From Chloroflexota bacterium (GTDB lineage Bacteria; Chloroflexota; Anaerolineae; UBA4142; SHND01), in assembly GCA_004295045.1 (NCBI GenBank), contig SHND01000054.1:62001-126000 (forward strand): DNA of 64,000 bases. The letters are read 5' to 3'. Shown here one piece after another: positions 24,411 through 33,108 of this stretch (its first letter is position 1; every line of letters begins with the position of its first letter). Position numbers and translations under genes: made by a program. The notes below the pieces were generated by a model. That model saw only the letters and a program-made list of their open reading frames with translations, ran no database searches and was not told the DNA's origin.

Positions 24411-25502
24411 ATGAAAATTCTCTGTATTGACATCGGCACCGGCACGCAAGATATTTTCTTGTTCGATTCCACCACCGAAATCGAAAATTGTTTGCAGCTC
24501 ATCATGCCATCGCCAACCGTTTTGATTGCGAATCAAATTCGCGCGGCGACACAGCGCGGCGAAACAATTTTGCTCACCGGCGCAATCATGGGTGGCGGTC
24601 CAAACAGTTGGGCGGCAGAAGACCATGTGCGCGCGGGGCTGCCCATCTTTGCCACCCACAGCGCGGCGTTGAGTTTCAACGATGAATTGGAAAAGGTGGA
24701 AGCGTCGGGCATTCGCGTGGTGAGCGAAGACGAGGCGCGCAATCTCAACGCAACCCGCGTCGTTATGCGCGATGTAGATTTGGAAGCGATTCGACGCGCG
24801 TTCGAAGCGTTTGGCGTCGCATTGGAATTTGATGCGCTCGCGGTTGCCGTTTTCGATCACGGCAACGCGCCGCCGAATGTGAGTGACAGAACATTTCGTT
24901 TTGAGTTTCTCGCGGAACGAATTCGCGCGGCGGGAAAACTGTCGGGCTTTGCGTTCATGCGCGATGAAATCCCCGAACGTTTGACGCGAATGCGCGCGGC
25001 TGCCGACAGTGTGCATGTTCAAGCGCCGTTGATGGTGATGGATACCGCGCCGGCGGCGGTGCGCGGCGCGCTGGATGATGATGTGGTTGCTGGTCACAGA
25101 AACGCAATCGTTGCGAATCTGGGCAATTTTCACGCGCTCGCGTTTCGTTTCACCGATGGAAAAATTACAGGCGTCTTTGAACATCACACCGGCGAATTGA
25201 AACGCGCACAGTTGGAAAATTTTTTGCGCGCGTTGGCGAACGGCACGTTGACGAACGAGGCGGTGTTTGATTCGCAAGGGCACGGCGCGGTGATGTTTGA
25301 CACGCGCGCGCAGGATTTGAATTTTCTCGCTGTTACCGGTCCGCGTCGTTCGATGCTGTTACATTCGGAATTGAAACCGTATTTTGCCGTCCCCTATGGC
25401 GCGATGATGCAGGCGGGCAATTTTGGTTTGCTGCACGCGTACGCGGACTTGAATCCGAACGCGCGCGCTGAGATTGAGGACGCGTTGGCGAAATCAAGGT
25501 GA
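24411..25502 (+). CDS. DUF1786 family protein (ASKHA-like fold)
   Basis: 363 residues starting MKILCIDIGTGTQDIFLF, a phosphate-loop strand pattern like those of ASKHA kinases and of the DUF1786 family, which has been annotated as pyruvate formate-lyase activating enzyme-like without proof. Other conserved-looking blocks: TGAIMGGGPNS, HSAALSFNDE, NLGNFHALAF and AVTGPRR. Function unknown; the repeated Gly/Asp loops suggest nucleotide binding. No Shine-Dalgarno and a -10 box very close to the ATG suggest a leaderless transcript. Its TGA is followed at once by heptamer array 6 and the cytochrome-b5-like gene. Confidence 0.8.
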   Translation: MKILCIDIGTGTQDIFLFDSTTEIENCLQLIMPSPTVLIANQIRAATQRGETILLTGAIMGGGPNSWAAEDHVRAGLPIFATHSAALSFNDELEKVEASGIRVVSEDEARNLNATRVVMRDVDLEAIRRAFEAFGVALEFDALAVAVFDHGNAPPNVSDRTFRFEFLAERIRAAGKLSGFAFMRDEIPERLTRMRAAADSVHVQAPLMVMDTAPAAVRGALDDDVVAGHRNAIVANLGNFHALAFRFTDGKITGVFEHHTGELKRAQLENFLRALANGTLTNEAVFDSQGHGAVMFDTRAQDLNFLAVTGPRRSMLLHSELKPYFAVPYGAMMQAGNFGLLHAYADLNPNARAEIEDALAKSR

Positions 25503-25535
25503 ATGCGGAATGCGGAATGCGGAATGGAGAATGAG
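25501..25535. repeat. Heptamer array 6 (GAATGCG)
   Basis: GAATGCG three times, then GAATGGA and GAATGAG, in strict 7-bp register at 25501-25535. The first ATG of the next gene is inside the first unit. Confidence 0.75.
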
Positions 25536-25775
25536 GCGCTGCGCGAGATTTCGATTCAAGAATTGCGGCGATGCGATGGCTCGTCGCGCAAAAATCCCGT
25601 TTATATTGCGTACAAAGGTTTGGTGTACGACGTGACGACCAGTTCGTTTTGGCGCACGGGACTGCATCGTGATTTGCATTGGGCGGGACAGGATTTGACG
25701 GATGAGATTGCCGACGCGCCGCACACTGAATTGGTGTTTCATAAATTCCCAATCGTCGGACGTCTCAAAATATGA
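25503..25775 (+). CDS. Small cytochrome-b5-like heme-binding domain protein
   Basis: A soluble one-domain protein of 90 residues (or 83 if the in-frame ATG at 25524 is used). The pattern ISIQELRRCDG, PVYIAYKGLVYDVT, HWAGQDLTDEI and HTELVFHKFPIVGRL matches the short prokaryotic Cyt-b5 domain, with candidate axial His in the HWAGQDLT and PHTELVFH segments. Such proteins carry electrons or bind small ligands. The first 10 residues (MRNAECGMEN) are translated from heptamer array 6, so the true start may be downstream. It lies one base behind the DUF1786 stop and 22 bases before the decarboxylase, so the three are probably one transcript. Confidence 0.75.
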   Translation: MRNAECGMENEALREISIQELRRCDGSSRKNPVYIAYKGLVYDVTTSSFWRTGLHRDLHWAGQDLTDEIADAPHTELVFHKFPIVGRLKI

Positions 25776-25797
25776 TACGTGGAGTGAATTTTCGATA

Positions 25798-27237
25798 ATG
25801 GAACAAAAAAGTTTTCACATGAACCCCGATGAATTTCGGCGGCAAGGGCGCGCGGTGGTGGATTGGATTGCGGATTATTACGAGCGCGTGGAATCGTTTC
25901 CGGTTTTGTCGCAGGTTAAGCCCGGCGAAATTCGCGCGTGCTTGAATCCAGAGCCGCCGATGCAGGGCGAAGCATTTGAGAAAATTCTCGCCGACATGGA
26001 GAATTTATTGCCCGGCGTGACGCACTGGCAGTCGCCGAATTTTTTCGCGTATTTTCCTGCCAACACGTCGGGACCTTCGATTCTCGCCGAATTGCTTTCC
26101 GCCGGTTTGGGCGTGCAAGGCATGTTGTGGGCGACGAGTCCGGCTTGCACCGAACTCGAGACGCATGTTTTGGATTGGCTGGTGGATGCGCTGGCGCTGC
26201 CTCTCAAATTCAAATCCGATTCTACGGGCGGCGGCACGATTCAAGACTCAGCGTCGAGCGCGGCGCTGTGCGCGCTACTGGCGGCGCGCGAACGCGTGAC
26301 GCAAAATCAAATCAACGCGCGCGGCGTCAGCGAACGGCTGGTCGCGTACGCTTCGACCCAAACTCATTCGTCCATCGAAAAGGGCGTCGGCATTATTGGC
26401 ATCGGGCGCAAAAATTTGCGCTTGATTGCGGTGGACGAAAATTTTGCCATGCGCCCCGATGAACTCGCAAAACAAATGCAGACCGACCGTGACGCGGGCT
26501 TGGTGCCATTTTTTGTGTGCGCGACGATTGGCACTACTTCGTCGAACGCGCGCGACCCGCTTTTCGAAATCGGCAGAATTTGTCGGGACGCGGGCGTTTG
26601 GCTGCATGTGGACGCGGCAATGTCCGGCACCGCCGCGATTTGTCCCGAATACCAAACTCTGAACGATGGCGTAGAATTTGCCGACAGCTATAGTTTCAAT
26701 CCGCACAAATGGATGTTCACGAATTTTGATTGCAACTGTTTTTATGTCGCCGACCGCGCCGCGTTGATTAACGCGCTGAGCATTTTGCCGGAATATCTTC
26801 GCAATCAAGCGACCGAATCAGGCGCGGTGTTTGATTATCGCGATTGGCAAATTTCGCTCGGGCGGCGTTTTCGTTCGCTCAAGTTGTGGTTCGTGCTGCG
26901 CTATTATGGCATCGAAGGTTTGCGTTATCACGTGCGGCAGCACATTGCGTTGGCGCAAAATTTCGCGGCGCAGATTCGCGAATCAGAAAAATTTGAATTG
27001 GTCGCGCCGTCGCCGCTCAATCTCGTTTGCTTTCGCCACGTCAACGGCGATGCGTTCAATCGGCAGCTGTTGGAACGCTTGAATGTCAGCGGACGCGTCT
27101 ATCTCACGCACACTGTTTTGAATGGTCAATACACGCTGCGCTTGTGCGTCGGACAGACGAACACGCAAGCACGGCATGTCGCGGAAGCGTGGCGTCTGAT
27201 TCAACAGTTCGCGCGCGAACTCGAAGGCGAAAAATAA
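25798..27237 (+). CDS. PLP-dependent group II decarboxylase (aromatic-L-amino-acid type)
   Basis: A cytosolic 479-residue decarboxylase of the DDC/TDC branch. N-terminal FRRQGRAVVDWIADYY, substrate-region HWQSPNFFAYFP, TQTHSSIEK, VHVDAAMSG (Asp holding the pyridine N) and the PLP Lys in FNPHKWMFTNFDCN are all present and in normal spacing. The likely substrate is an aromatic or related amino acid (phenylalanine, tyrosine, tryptophan or DOPA); the exact one cannot be read. GGAGTGA lies 11-17 bases before the ATG at 25798. hutI follows after 8 bp. Confidence 0.9.
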   Translation: MEQKSFHMNPDEFRRQGRAVVDWIADYYERVESFPVLSQVKPGEIRACLNPEPPMQGEAFEKILADMENLLPGVTHWQSPNFFAYFPANTSGPSILAELLSAGLGVQGMLWATSPACTELETHVLDWLVDALALPLKFKSDSTGGGTIQDSASSAALCALLAARERVTQNQINARGVSERLVAYASTQTHSSIEKGVGIIGIGRKNLRLIAVDENFAMRPDELAKQMQTDRDAGLVPFFVCATIGTTSSNARDPLFEIGRICRDAGVWLHVDAAMSGTAAICPEYQTLNDGVEFADSYSFNPHKWMFTNFDCNCFYVADRAALINALSILPEYLRNQATESGAVFDYRDWQISLGRRFRSLKLWFVLRYYGIEGLRYHVRQHIALAQNFAAQIRESEKFELVAPSPLNLVCFRHVNGDAFNRQLLERLNVSGRVYLTHTVLNGQYTLRLCVGQTNTQARHVAEAWRLIQQFARELEGEK

Positions 27238-27245
27238 TTTTCCCC

Positions 27246-28508
27246 ATGTCTATCTCTCTCATCATCCATTCTGCATCTCAACTCGTAACCGTCGCGGGCG
27301 ACGCGCCGAAACGCGGTGAATCGCAAAGCGAATTGGGCATTATCGAAAACGGCGCGCTGGCGATCCGCGGCCAAGAAATTGTCGCCGTCGGCGCGAGTGA
27401 CGAAATCCGCGCGCTGGCGACGAACGAAACAGAATTGCTCGACGCGCGCGGACGAATTGTTTTGCCCGGTTTTGTGGACGCGCACACGCACGTCGTTTTC
27501 GCGGGTGACCGCGCGAATGAATTTGAAATGCGTTTGCGCGGCGCGTCGTATTTGGAATTGTTGAAAGTGGGCGGCGGCATTATGAACACGGTGCGGAATA
27601 CGCGCGCCGCGTCGCTGGAACAAATCGTCGCCGAAACGCGCGCGCGGCTCGACCGCATGTTGGCGCACGGCACGACGACGGTGGAAGCGAAAACGGGCTA
27701 TGGCCTCGACACCGCGACGGAATTGAAAATGCTGCAAGCGATTTACGAACTCGACGCGACGCATCCGCTCGATTTGATTCCCACCTTTATCGGCGCACAC
27801 GCGATTCCCGAAGAATACAAAGGACGCGCGGACGAGTTTGTGGATGTGGTGGTGAATGAAATGCTTCCCGCCATTCGAAATTCGAAATTCGAAATTCGAA
27901 ATTTGTTTTGCGATGTCTTTTGCGATGACGGCGCGTTTGATTTGGCGCAGTCGCGTAGAATTTTGGAACGCGCGCGCGAATTGGGGATGCCGCTCAAGAT
28001 TCACGCGGACGAATTTGCCAATCTCGGCGGGGCGGCGCTGGTGGCGGAATTGGGCGCGGTGAGCGCAGACCATTTGATGGTTACGCGGCGCGATGAAATG
28101 AAATTGCTCGCAAACGCGAATGTGATTGCGGTGTTGTTGCCGGGGACGACATTTGGTTTGGGCAAGCACGATTTTGCGAACGGGCGCGCGTTTGTCGAGG
28201 AAAATGTTCCCGTTGCGTTGGGCAGCGATATGAATCCCGGCACGAGTTGGTGCGAATCCATGCCGATGGCGATGGCGATTGCAACACGCTATGAAAAATT
28301 GACGACGGCGGAAGCGATTGTGGCTGCGACGTTGAACGCCGCGTACGCGTCGGGCGTGGGCGAACGCGTGGGTTCTTTGCAAACAGGGAAACTCGCGGAT
28401 GTATTGATTGCGGATATTCCCGACTATCGTTATCTCGCGTATCGTTACGGTACGAATCCGATGCAGACAGTGGTCAAGCGCGGAAATATTGTCCGCGATC
28501 AAAATTAA
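27246..28508 (+). CDS. hutI: Imidazolonepropionase
   Basis: Hydrolyses imidazolone-5-propionate to N-formimino-glutamate, third step of histidine degradation; cytosolic amidohydrolase. Motifs: FVDAHTHVVFAGDR (metal His pair), the histidine and GY region VEAKTGYGLD, ADEFANLGG, SADHLMVT and LGSDMNPGT (metal Asp). Residues about 209-220 (AIRNSKFEIRNL) are encoded by four perfect ATTCGAA heptamers and are a few residues longer than the corresponding loop of relatives. ftcD, 0.4 kb further on the opposite strand, takes the next step; hutH and hutU are not in the window. Confidence 0.93.
   Translation: MSISLIIHSASQLVTVAGDAPKRGESQSELGIIENGALAIRGQEIVAVGASDEIRALATNETELLDARGRIVLPGFVDAHTHVVFAGDRANEFEMRLRGASYLELLKVGGGIMNTVRNTRAASLEQIVAETRARLDRMLAHGTTTVEAKTGYGLDTATELKMLQAIYELDATHPLDLIPTFIGAHAIPEEYKGRADEFVDVVVNEMLPAIRNSKFEIRNLFCDVFCDDGAFDLAQSRRILERARELGMPLKIHADEFANLGGAALVAELGAVSADHLMVTRRDEMKLLANANVIAVLLPGTTFGLGKHDFANGRAFVEENVPVALGSDMNPGTSWCESMPMAMAIATRYEKLTTAEAIVAATLNAAYASGVGERVGSLQTGKLADVLIADIPDYRYLAYRYGTNPMQTVVKRGNIVRDQN
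27873..27904. repeat. Heptamer array 7 inside hutI
   Basis: Four perfect tandem ATTCGAA (27873-27900), followed by a partial ATTTG. The unit contains the palindrome TTCGAA. It is wholly inside an intact coding sequence, in a surface loop by comparison with the family. Confidence 0.85.
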
Positions 28509-28529
28509 GAACTGGCGCTGTTGCAATTT

Positions 28530-28928
28530 TCAATCTGCGTGACGGTGAGCTATGCGTTTCCGTAAACGCTCTGCCAGCCACACGAAAAAAAGAATTCCCG
28601 CTACATCCGCCGCAAAATCCATCGCATCCAATGAACGCCTACGAATAAAAAATTGGTGTGCCTCATCCAGCAAACTAATGGCGGTTACGATGCACACTGC
28701 AACCGGGATCGACACGCGATTTATTTTCCACCGACGTCCGTTGATCGCGAGATGCAGCAGGAACGCGAGGATGCCATACAAAATAAAATGCCCGAGTTTG
28801 TCCGAATAGCGAATGCGAAATGGACGCGTTGGGATGAGCCGCAAATCCGCGCCGATTGTGATGATGATAACCAAGACCATCATCAACACAAAGAGAACAA
28901 GCCAGCGTCTTTGATAAAGAAATTGCAT
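28530..28928 (-). CDS. VanZ-like membrane protein
   Basis: 132 residues with four hydrophobic segments (RWLVLFVLMMVLVIIITIG, LGHFILYGILAFLLHLAI, VSIPVAVCIVTAISLLDEAHQFF, AADVAGILFFVWLAERL). The YSDKLGHFILYGILAF, DEAHQFFIRRRS and DAMDFAADVAGIL blocks are characteristic of the VanZ family, a small inner-membrane family named after teicoplanin resistance but of unknown biochemical role in most bacteria. It lies between convergent hutI and, on its own strand, ftcD upstream (36-bp gap). Confidence 0.88.
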   Translation of the reverse strand: MQFLYQRRWLVLFVLMMVLVIIITIGADLRLIPTRPFRIRYSDKLGHFILYGILAFLLHLAINGRRWKINRVSIPVAVCIVTAISLLDEAHQFFIRRRSLDAMDFAADVAGILFFVWLAERLRKRIAHRHAD

Positions 28929-28963
28929 GACAACTCTTGGGAACTAGTGCCATAACCAAAAAA

Positions 28964-29869
28964 TTATCCTTGTGCCGTCTCCGCCAATTTCACTTCGACC
29001 ACTTGCTGCGAACTAAAGTCCTCTAACTGTAATGCCTCGCGCGCGATTTGCGCTAACGCTTCGAGCGGCACAAGTCCAACCAATTCACTTCCAATCACTT
29101 GCACGCCGCGTTTTTCTGCTTCCGCGCGCACATGTTGAAACGCGGTCAACATTCCCGTCACGTCAAAGTCGGTGAGATTCATCGAAACTTGAACGATGCC
29201 TTTGTCCTCCAATGCAAAACCCAACGCTTTCACCGATGGCAACCCCCCCCCTTTTTCGCGCGTCACTTTGGCAATGTCTTTGGCGATTTGAACATCGCGC
29301 GTGTCGAGATTGACATTGTAAGCAATCAAAAACGGACGCGCGCCGACGGCAACCGCGCCTGCATTGCCGACGCGGCGCGGACCAAAATCGGGTTCGCGTT
29401 CGGGATGCGTCGCAATTTCATCGCGAATGGTTTCGTACTCGCCGCGCCGCACATACGCCAAATCGCGCCGTTCGGGACGCGTCGCCGCGCGTTCGTACAA
29501 GTACACGGGAATCTCCAACTCGCGCCCGATGCGTTCGCCGACGCGCCGCGCGATTGCAACACATTCGTCCATCGTAACGTTGCGAATCGGAATGAACGGA
29601 ATCACATCGGTCGCGCCCATGCGCGGATGTTCGCCGCGATGCGTTTCTAGATCAATCAACTGCGCGGCGCGTTGACAGCCGCGAAACGCGGCTTCGGCTA
29701 CTGCATCCGGTTCGCCCGCAATCGTCACCACCGCGCGATTGTGGCTCGCATCCATTTCGCGGTCGAGCAGCATGACGCCGGTTGTCAGCATCGCGTTGAC
29801 GATTTCATCCAAAACTTCGGGGCGGCGACCTTCGGAAAAGTTGGGAACAGATTCGATGAGTTGGGACAT
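28964..29869 (-). CDS. ftcD: Glutamate formimidoyltransferase
   Basis: Transfers the formimino group of N-formimino-L-glutamate to tetrahydrofolate, linking histidine breakdown to the one-carbon pool. The 301 residues are the two formiminotransferase subdomains only (VPNFSEGRR, DASHNRAVVT, HRGEHPRMGATDVIPFIP with the catalytic His, FGPRRVGNAGAVAVGARPFLIAYN); the cyclodeaminase half found in animal FTCD is absent. A run of nine C on the + strand (29243-29251, Gly-Gly-Gly on the coding strand in EKGGGLP) is a potential slippage site. Upstream, the gene is separated from the class V aminotransferase gene by heptamer array 8. Confidence 0.93.
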   Translation of the reverse strand: MSQLIESVPNFSEGRRPEVLDEIVNAMLTTGVMLLDREMDASHNRAVVTIAGEPDAVAEAAFRGCQRAAQLIDLETHRGEHPRMGATDVIPFIPIRNVTMDECVAIARRVGERIGRELEIPVYLYERAATRPERRDLAYVRRGEYETIRDEIATHPEREPDFGPRRVGNAGAVAVGARPFLIAYNVNLDTRDVQIAKDIAKVTREKGGGLPSVKALGFALEDKGIVQVSMNLTDFDVTGMLTAFQHVRAEAEKRGVQVIGSELVGLVPLEALAQIAREALQLEDFSSQQVVEVKLAETAQG

Positions 29870-29874
29870 GGAAA

Positions 29875-29950
29875 AATGGGGGGGAGGGAAATAGGGAAAA
29901 AGGGAAACAGGAAACCTGTCTACCTGTTTCCCTATCTACCTGCCTACTTG
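29875..29950. repeat. Heptamer array 8 (AGGGAAA / inverted)
   Basis: Purine-rich GGGAAAT-AGGGAAA-AAGGGAA-ACAGGAA followed by the inverted half CCTGTCTACCTGTTTCCCTATCTACCTGCCTAC. It fills the gap between ftcD and the class V aminotransferase and includes the last codons and the TAG of the latter (29936-29938). Confidence 0.65.
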
Positions 29951-31192
29951 CTCATTCAACACCTGCAACAGCTTGTCAATTTCCTCATTCGTATTGTAAT
30001 GCGCGAGACCTACACGCACCGCGCCCCCGGTGGCTTCCAAATCCAAACGTTCCATCAACGACAGCGCATAGTAATTTCCATCCCACACGTTGATGTTTTG
30101 TTTGCCCAATTTCGCCGCAACGTCGCGCGGGTGCAGCCCTTCAAAATTGAACGCAGCTGTTGGTGCGCGGTAATCGAATCGCGCAAGGTCGGTGATGCCG
30201 TAAAGATGAATGTTTGGGATTTCGCGCAGACCTTGCATCAAGCGAATGAACACATTTTTTTCGTATTGCTGAATCGCGCGCATTGCCGTTTTCAAATGCA
30301 GGCGGCGTCCTTGAAATTGCGCGTAATCCTTTGCGAAAGGTGCGCCGAACGTTTCGCCAACGGATGCAAGATAATTCACGGCGGCGGCAGCGGCGTGAAT
30401 ATTTTCAAAAGTAGGCGTGCCGGTTTCAAACTTGTGCGGCGGAACGTTTTCCGCCGGACGCACTTTGTACGCCCGCAAACGCTCCAAGTGTTCGTACTTG
30501 CCGTACAAAATTCCCAAATGGGGTCCGTAGAATTTGTACGCCGAACACGCGAGAAAATCTACGCCGAGTTCCTGAACATCCAAAGGATAATGCGGCGCGT
30601 ACGCCACCGCATCCGCAAACACGAACGCGCCTGCCATGTGCGCCAAATCGGCAATCGTGCGCACAGGATTCACCGAGCCGACGGCGTTCGACGCCAGCCC
30701 GACGGCGACGATTCGCGTTTTATTCGACAACTGTTTTTCAAAATCGCTCATGTCGAGCGTGCAATCGTCCGTGTTAATGTCCACGCGTTTTATCACTACG
30801 CCGCGTTCTTCCAATGCAACCCAAGGGGCGATATTGGCATCATGGTCGAGGCGCGTGACGATGATTTCATCGCCCGCGTTCAACCAACGTCCGAGCGCGC
30901 GCGCAACCGAAAACGTGAGCGTTGTCATGTTTGGACCAAACACGATTTCTTCGGGACGCGCGGCGTTGAGAAAATCGGCAAAGGCGAGGCGCGCGTGATG
31001 GATCATTTCATCACTGCGCTCGCTCGTCGGAAAGACGCCGCCGTGATTCGCGTTCGCAGTCAAGAAATATTCCGCGACCGCGTCAATCACCGATTGTGTG
31101 ACTTGGGTGCCGCCGGGATTGTCGAGAAAGATTGTTTCAGAAGGGACGACAGACGGAAAGTGAGAACGAACCCATTGGGGATCGAGAGACAC
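29936..31192 (-). CDS. Class V aminotransferase, cysteine-desulfurase-like but without the catalytic Cys
   Basis: A PLP enzyme of 418 residues matching the cysteine desulfurase-like subfamily sometimes called TIGR01976. PLP-site features: FADAVAYAPHYP and the Schiff-base Lys in LACSAYKFYGPHLG. In SufS/CsdA the catalytic Cys lies in a RxGHHCA loop; here the corresponding loop reads INVWDGNYYA, so it cannot desulfurate cysteine by the normal mechanism. Substrate unknown, perhaps lyase or transaminase activity on an amino acid. Neighbours ftcD and VanW give no clear clue. Confidence 0.82.
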   Translation of the reverse strand: MSLDPQWVRSHFPSVVPSETIFLDNPGGTQVTQSVIDAVAEYFLTANANHGGVFPTSERSDEMIHHARLAFADFLNAARPEEIVFGPNMTTLTFSVARALGRWLNAGDEIIVTRLDHDANIAPWVALEERGVVIKRVDINTDDCTLDMSDFEKQLSNKTRIVAVGLASNAVGSVNPVRTIADLAHMAGAFVFADAVAYAPHYPLDVQELGVDFLACSAYKFYGPHLGILYGKYEHLERLRAYKVRPAENVPPHKFETGTPTFENIHAAAAAVNYLASVGETFGAPFAKDYAQFQGRRLHLKTAMRAIQQYEKNVFIRLMQGLREIPNIHLYGITDLARFDYRAPTAAFNFEGLHPRDVAAKLGKQNINVWDGNYYALSLMERLDLEATGGAVRVGLAHYNTNEEIDKLLQVLNEQVGR

Positions 31193-31257
31193 GGCAAACT
31201 CCTTGAAAGCGATGCGTGTATTGTAACCGCAACAATAGAAATGCGCTGAAATAAATA

Positions 31258-31285
31258 AGCGGGTAGAAACGCGTTTCTACCCGCT
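31258..31285 (-). terminator. 28-bp perfect palindromic terminator
   Basis: AGCGGGTAGAAACG / CGTTTCTACCCGCT is a perfect 28-bp palindrome; on the - strand TTATTTATTTC follows. It lies 23 bases beyond the VanW-gene stop. Confidence 0.85.
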
Positions 31286-31307
31286 CGATTCTGTAATGCG
31301 CGTATGC

Positions 31308-32150
31308 TTAATAAATGGAGGGACGCTTGACTTGGTCATACAATGTGTTGAGACTCGGCGGCATCGCGCGCAGTTCCACTTTGAGAGTATGATTTTGTTG
31401 GAGGAGCCCAAAGGGCTTGGAGAGATCAAGGTCGGCTTGCGTAAATGATGCCTCAATGTGGAGGACGAGCACGCGCCCCGATGTGTTGATAAAGCGCATA
31501 TCCTGAACGGTCTGCCATTTTTCGCCCAACTTTTCTTTTTTGATCGCAACGGCGGCTTCGGTAATGGCAACCGCGCGATTGTTGATGCGATTGATCTGAT
31601 GATAGTACTTGTAGTAACGGCTGTGCGGCACAGGACGCGGAATGATCTTGCCGCGCGCATCCACAAAAGGCAGACCTGCATCATGCGCGGCAGTCGCGAT
31701 CATTGTGGAAATCATGCACACGCCGCCCGCTTTGACGAGATTGTTTCGCACGTCAGGTCCGAGATCGTACGGAATCGTTTCTTCAAGCAGCTTGGCAGCT
31801 TGATTGAACGAAAATGTTTCGCCCGGTTGAATCGTCTTGCCTTCCAACTGACGGATCGCGAGCAGCACATTGTTCAGCGAACTGTATTTCGCTTCGTCAT
31901 TGGCGTACAAATAGATGATGCCCGCGCCGATTGTTCGGTCATCCGTCACAGCGGCGAGATTTTCCGAATTCGCGCACTGTGGCACGTTCGACAGCTTTAA
32001 TTCGGCAAGCGGAACGTTCGAAAGGATCGGGCGGAACGCGCACTGATCGGCTAAAGCAGCGCGCGTGGAAAGGGTAAAGAGTACGACAGCCAGAGTTAAA
32101 ACAACAAGGCGGCGCAAGCGGAGACCTCCATGAGAGATGTTGACACGCAT
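31308..32150 (-). CDS. VanW-family exported protein
   Basis: 280 residues with a signal peptide (LRRLVVLTLAVVLFTLSTRAALA). The VanW core is at about 105-200: QPGETFSFN, the GGVCMIST motif with its conserved Cys, HDAGLPFVDARG and PVPHSRYYKYYHQ. The IVR/YVPY elements of the canonical family are changed (NRINNRAVAI), so it is a divergent member. VanW proteins are associated with cell envelope modification but the activity is unproven. Its stop is followed by a perfect palindromic terminator; upstream lies the polyamine transport operon on the same strand, 127 bp away. Confidence 0.75.
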   Translation of the reverse strand: MRVNISHGGLRLRRLVVLTLAVVLFTLSTRAALADQCAFRPILSNVPLAELKLSNVPQCANSENLAAVTDDRTIGAGIIYLYANDEAKYSSLNNVLLAIRQLEGKTIQPGETFSFNQAAKLLEETIPYDLGPDVRNNLVKAGGVCMISTMIATAAHDAGLPFVDARGKIIPRPVPHSRYYKYYHQINRINNRAVAITEAAVAIKKEKLGEKWQTVQDMRFINTSGRVLVLHIEASFTQADLDLSKPFGLLQQNHTLKVELRAMPPSLNTLYDQVKRPSIY

Positions 32151-32277
32151 TATAAAGATTTTAGAGAGAAGGACAAGTGCCTAGAAAACGTGCCGTCTGA
32201 TCCGGACGGCAATGCTTGGCTTGACAATAATTTTGTCTTATTTTTAACTTGAATTGACCACTTTTTCGTATTTTCCG

Positions 32278-33096
32278 TCATTCGTTCGTATCTTGCATCA
32301 GGCGCTGCGCGATGAAAATAGGAATAAAGGTCAAGGCGATGACAAAGACGGCGACAACATTGGTGACGGGACGTTGACGGGGTCTCACAAGTTGATTCAA
32401 GATCCAAATCGGTAACGTTGTTTGCTGCCCGGCGGTAAAGGTTGTGACGATCACTTCGTCAAATGAAAGCGCGAACGCGAGCATTCCACCGGCGAGCAGG
32501 GCGGTGCCGATTGCAGGGAGCAGAATGTAGCGAAAGGTCTGAAAACTATGCGCGCCCAAATCGGCGGATGCTTCCATTTGTGATTTGCCGGTGCGGCGCA
32601 AACGCGCAATGACATTGTTATAGACGACGACAATGCAAAAGGTGGCATGTCCAATCACAATTGTCCAAAAAGTAAAGTCAAGTCCCAACAGTCCAAACGC
32701 GGAACGCAATGAGATGCCGGTGATAATGCCCGGCAGCGCAATGGGCAGCAGCACAAGAAACGTGATTGCCTCGCGCCCGAAAAAACGCGTGCGTGAAATT
32801 GCAAACGCAATGAGTGAACCGAGCACCAGCGCGATGGCGGTTGCGACCAACGCGACCTGAATCGAAAGCAGGAGTGGCGGAAAAATATCGGGACGCTCAA
32901 ACAACGCGACACGAAACCAATCCAGAGTCAAGCCCGGCGGTGGAAAAGTGAACGCGGTTTCTTCGGTGGTAAAAGCGTACAACAAGATGATGCCGAATGG
33001 ACAATACAAAAATAACAGGACAAAGCCGACAAGAATTTTCAAGCCGAGCGGCGCGCGCGACGCAAAAGGTTGGGGGGATTTGTTTCGCGAGAACAT
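32278..33096 (-). CDS. potC: Spermidine/putrescine-type ABC permease, PotC-like
   Basis: Second permease of a PotABC importer, inner membrane, 272 residues with six hydrophobic segments. The cytoplasmic EAA loop reads MEASADLGAHSFQTFRYILLP, and the end of the domain has SFDEVIVTTFTAGQQTTLPIW, which is diagnostic of PotC (SLDDFVI-type). It follows potB after 12 bp. Expression is with the nitrilase gene at the head of the operon. A PotD gene is not in the operon; the orphan binding protein at 42-43.3 kb is a candidate. Confidence 0.88.
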   Translation of the reverse strand: MFSRNKSPQPFASRAPLGLKILVGFVLLFLYCPFGIILLYAFTTEETAFTFPPPGLTLDWFRVALFERPDIFPPLLLSIQVALVATAIALVLGSLIAFAISRTRFFGREAITFLVLLPIALPGIITGISLRSAFGLLGLDFTFWTIVIGHATFCIVVVYNNVIARLRRTGKSQMEASADLGAHSFQTFRYILLPAIGTALLAGGMLAFALSFDEVIVTTFTAGQQTTLPIWILNQLVRPRQRPVTNVVAVFVIALTFIPIFIAQRLMQDTNE

Positions 33097-33108
33097 AAGA
33101 GTTGAAAA

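Noticed and set aside
25501..25535. GAATGCG repeats as a possible CRISPR array
   Set aside because: Units are adjacent with no spacers; no cas genes in the window.
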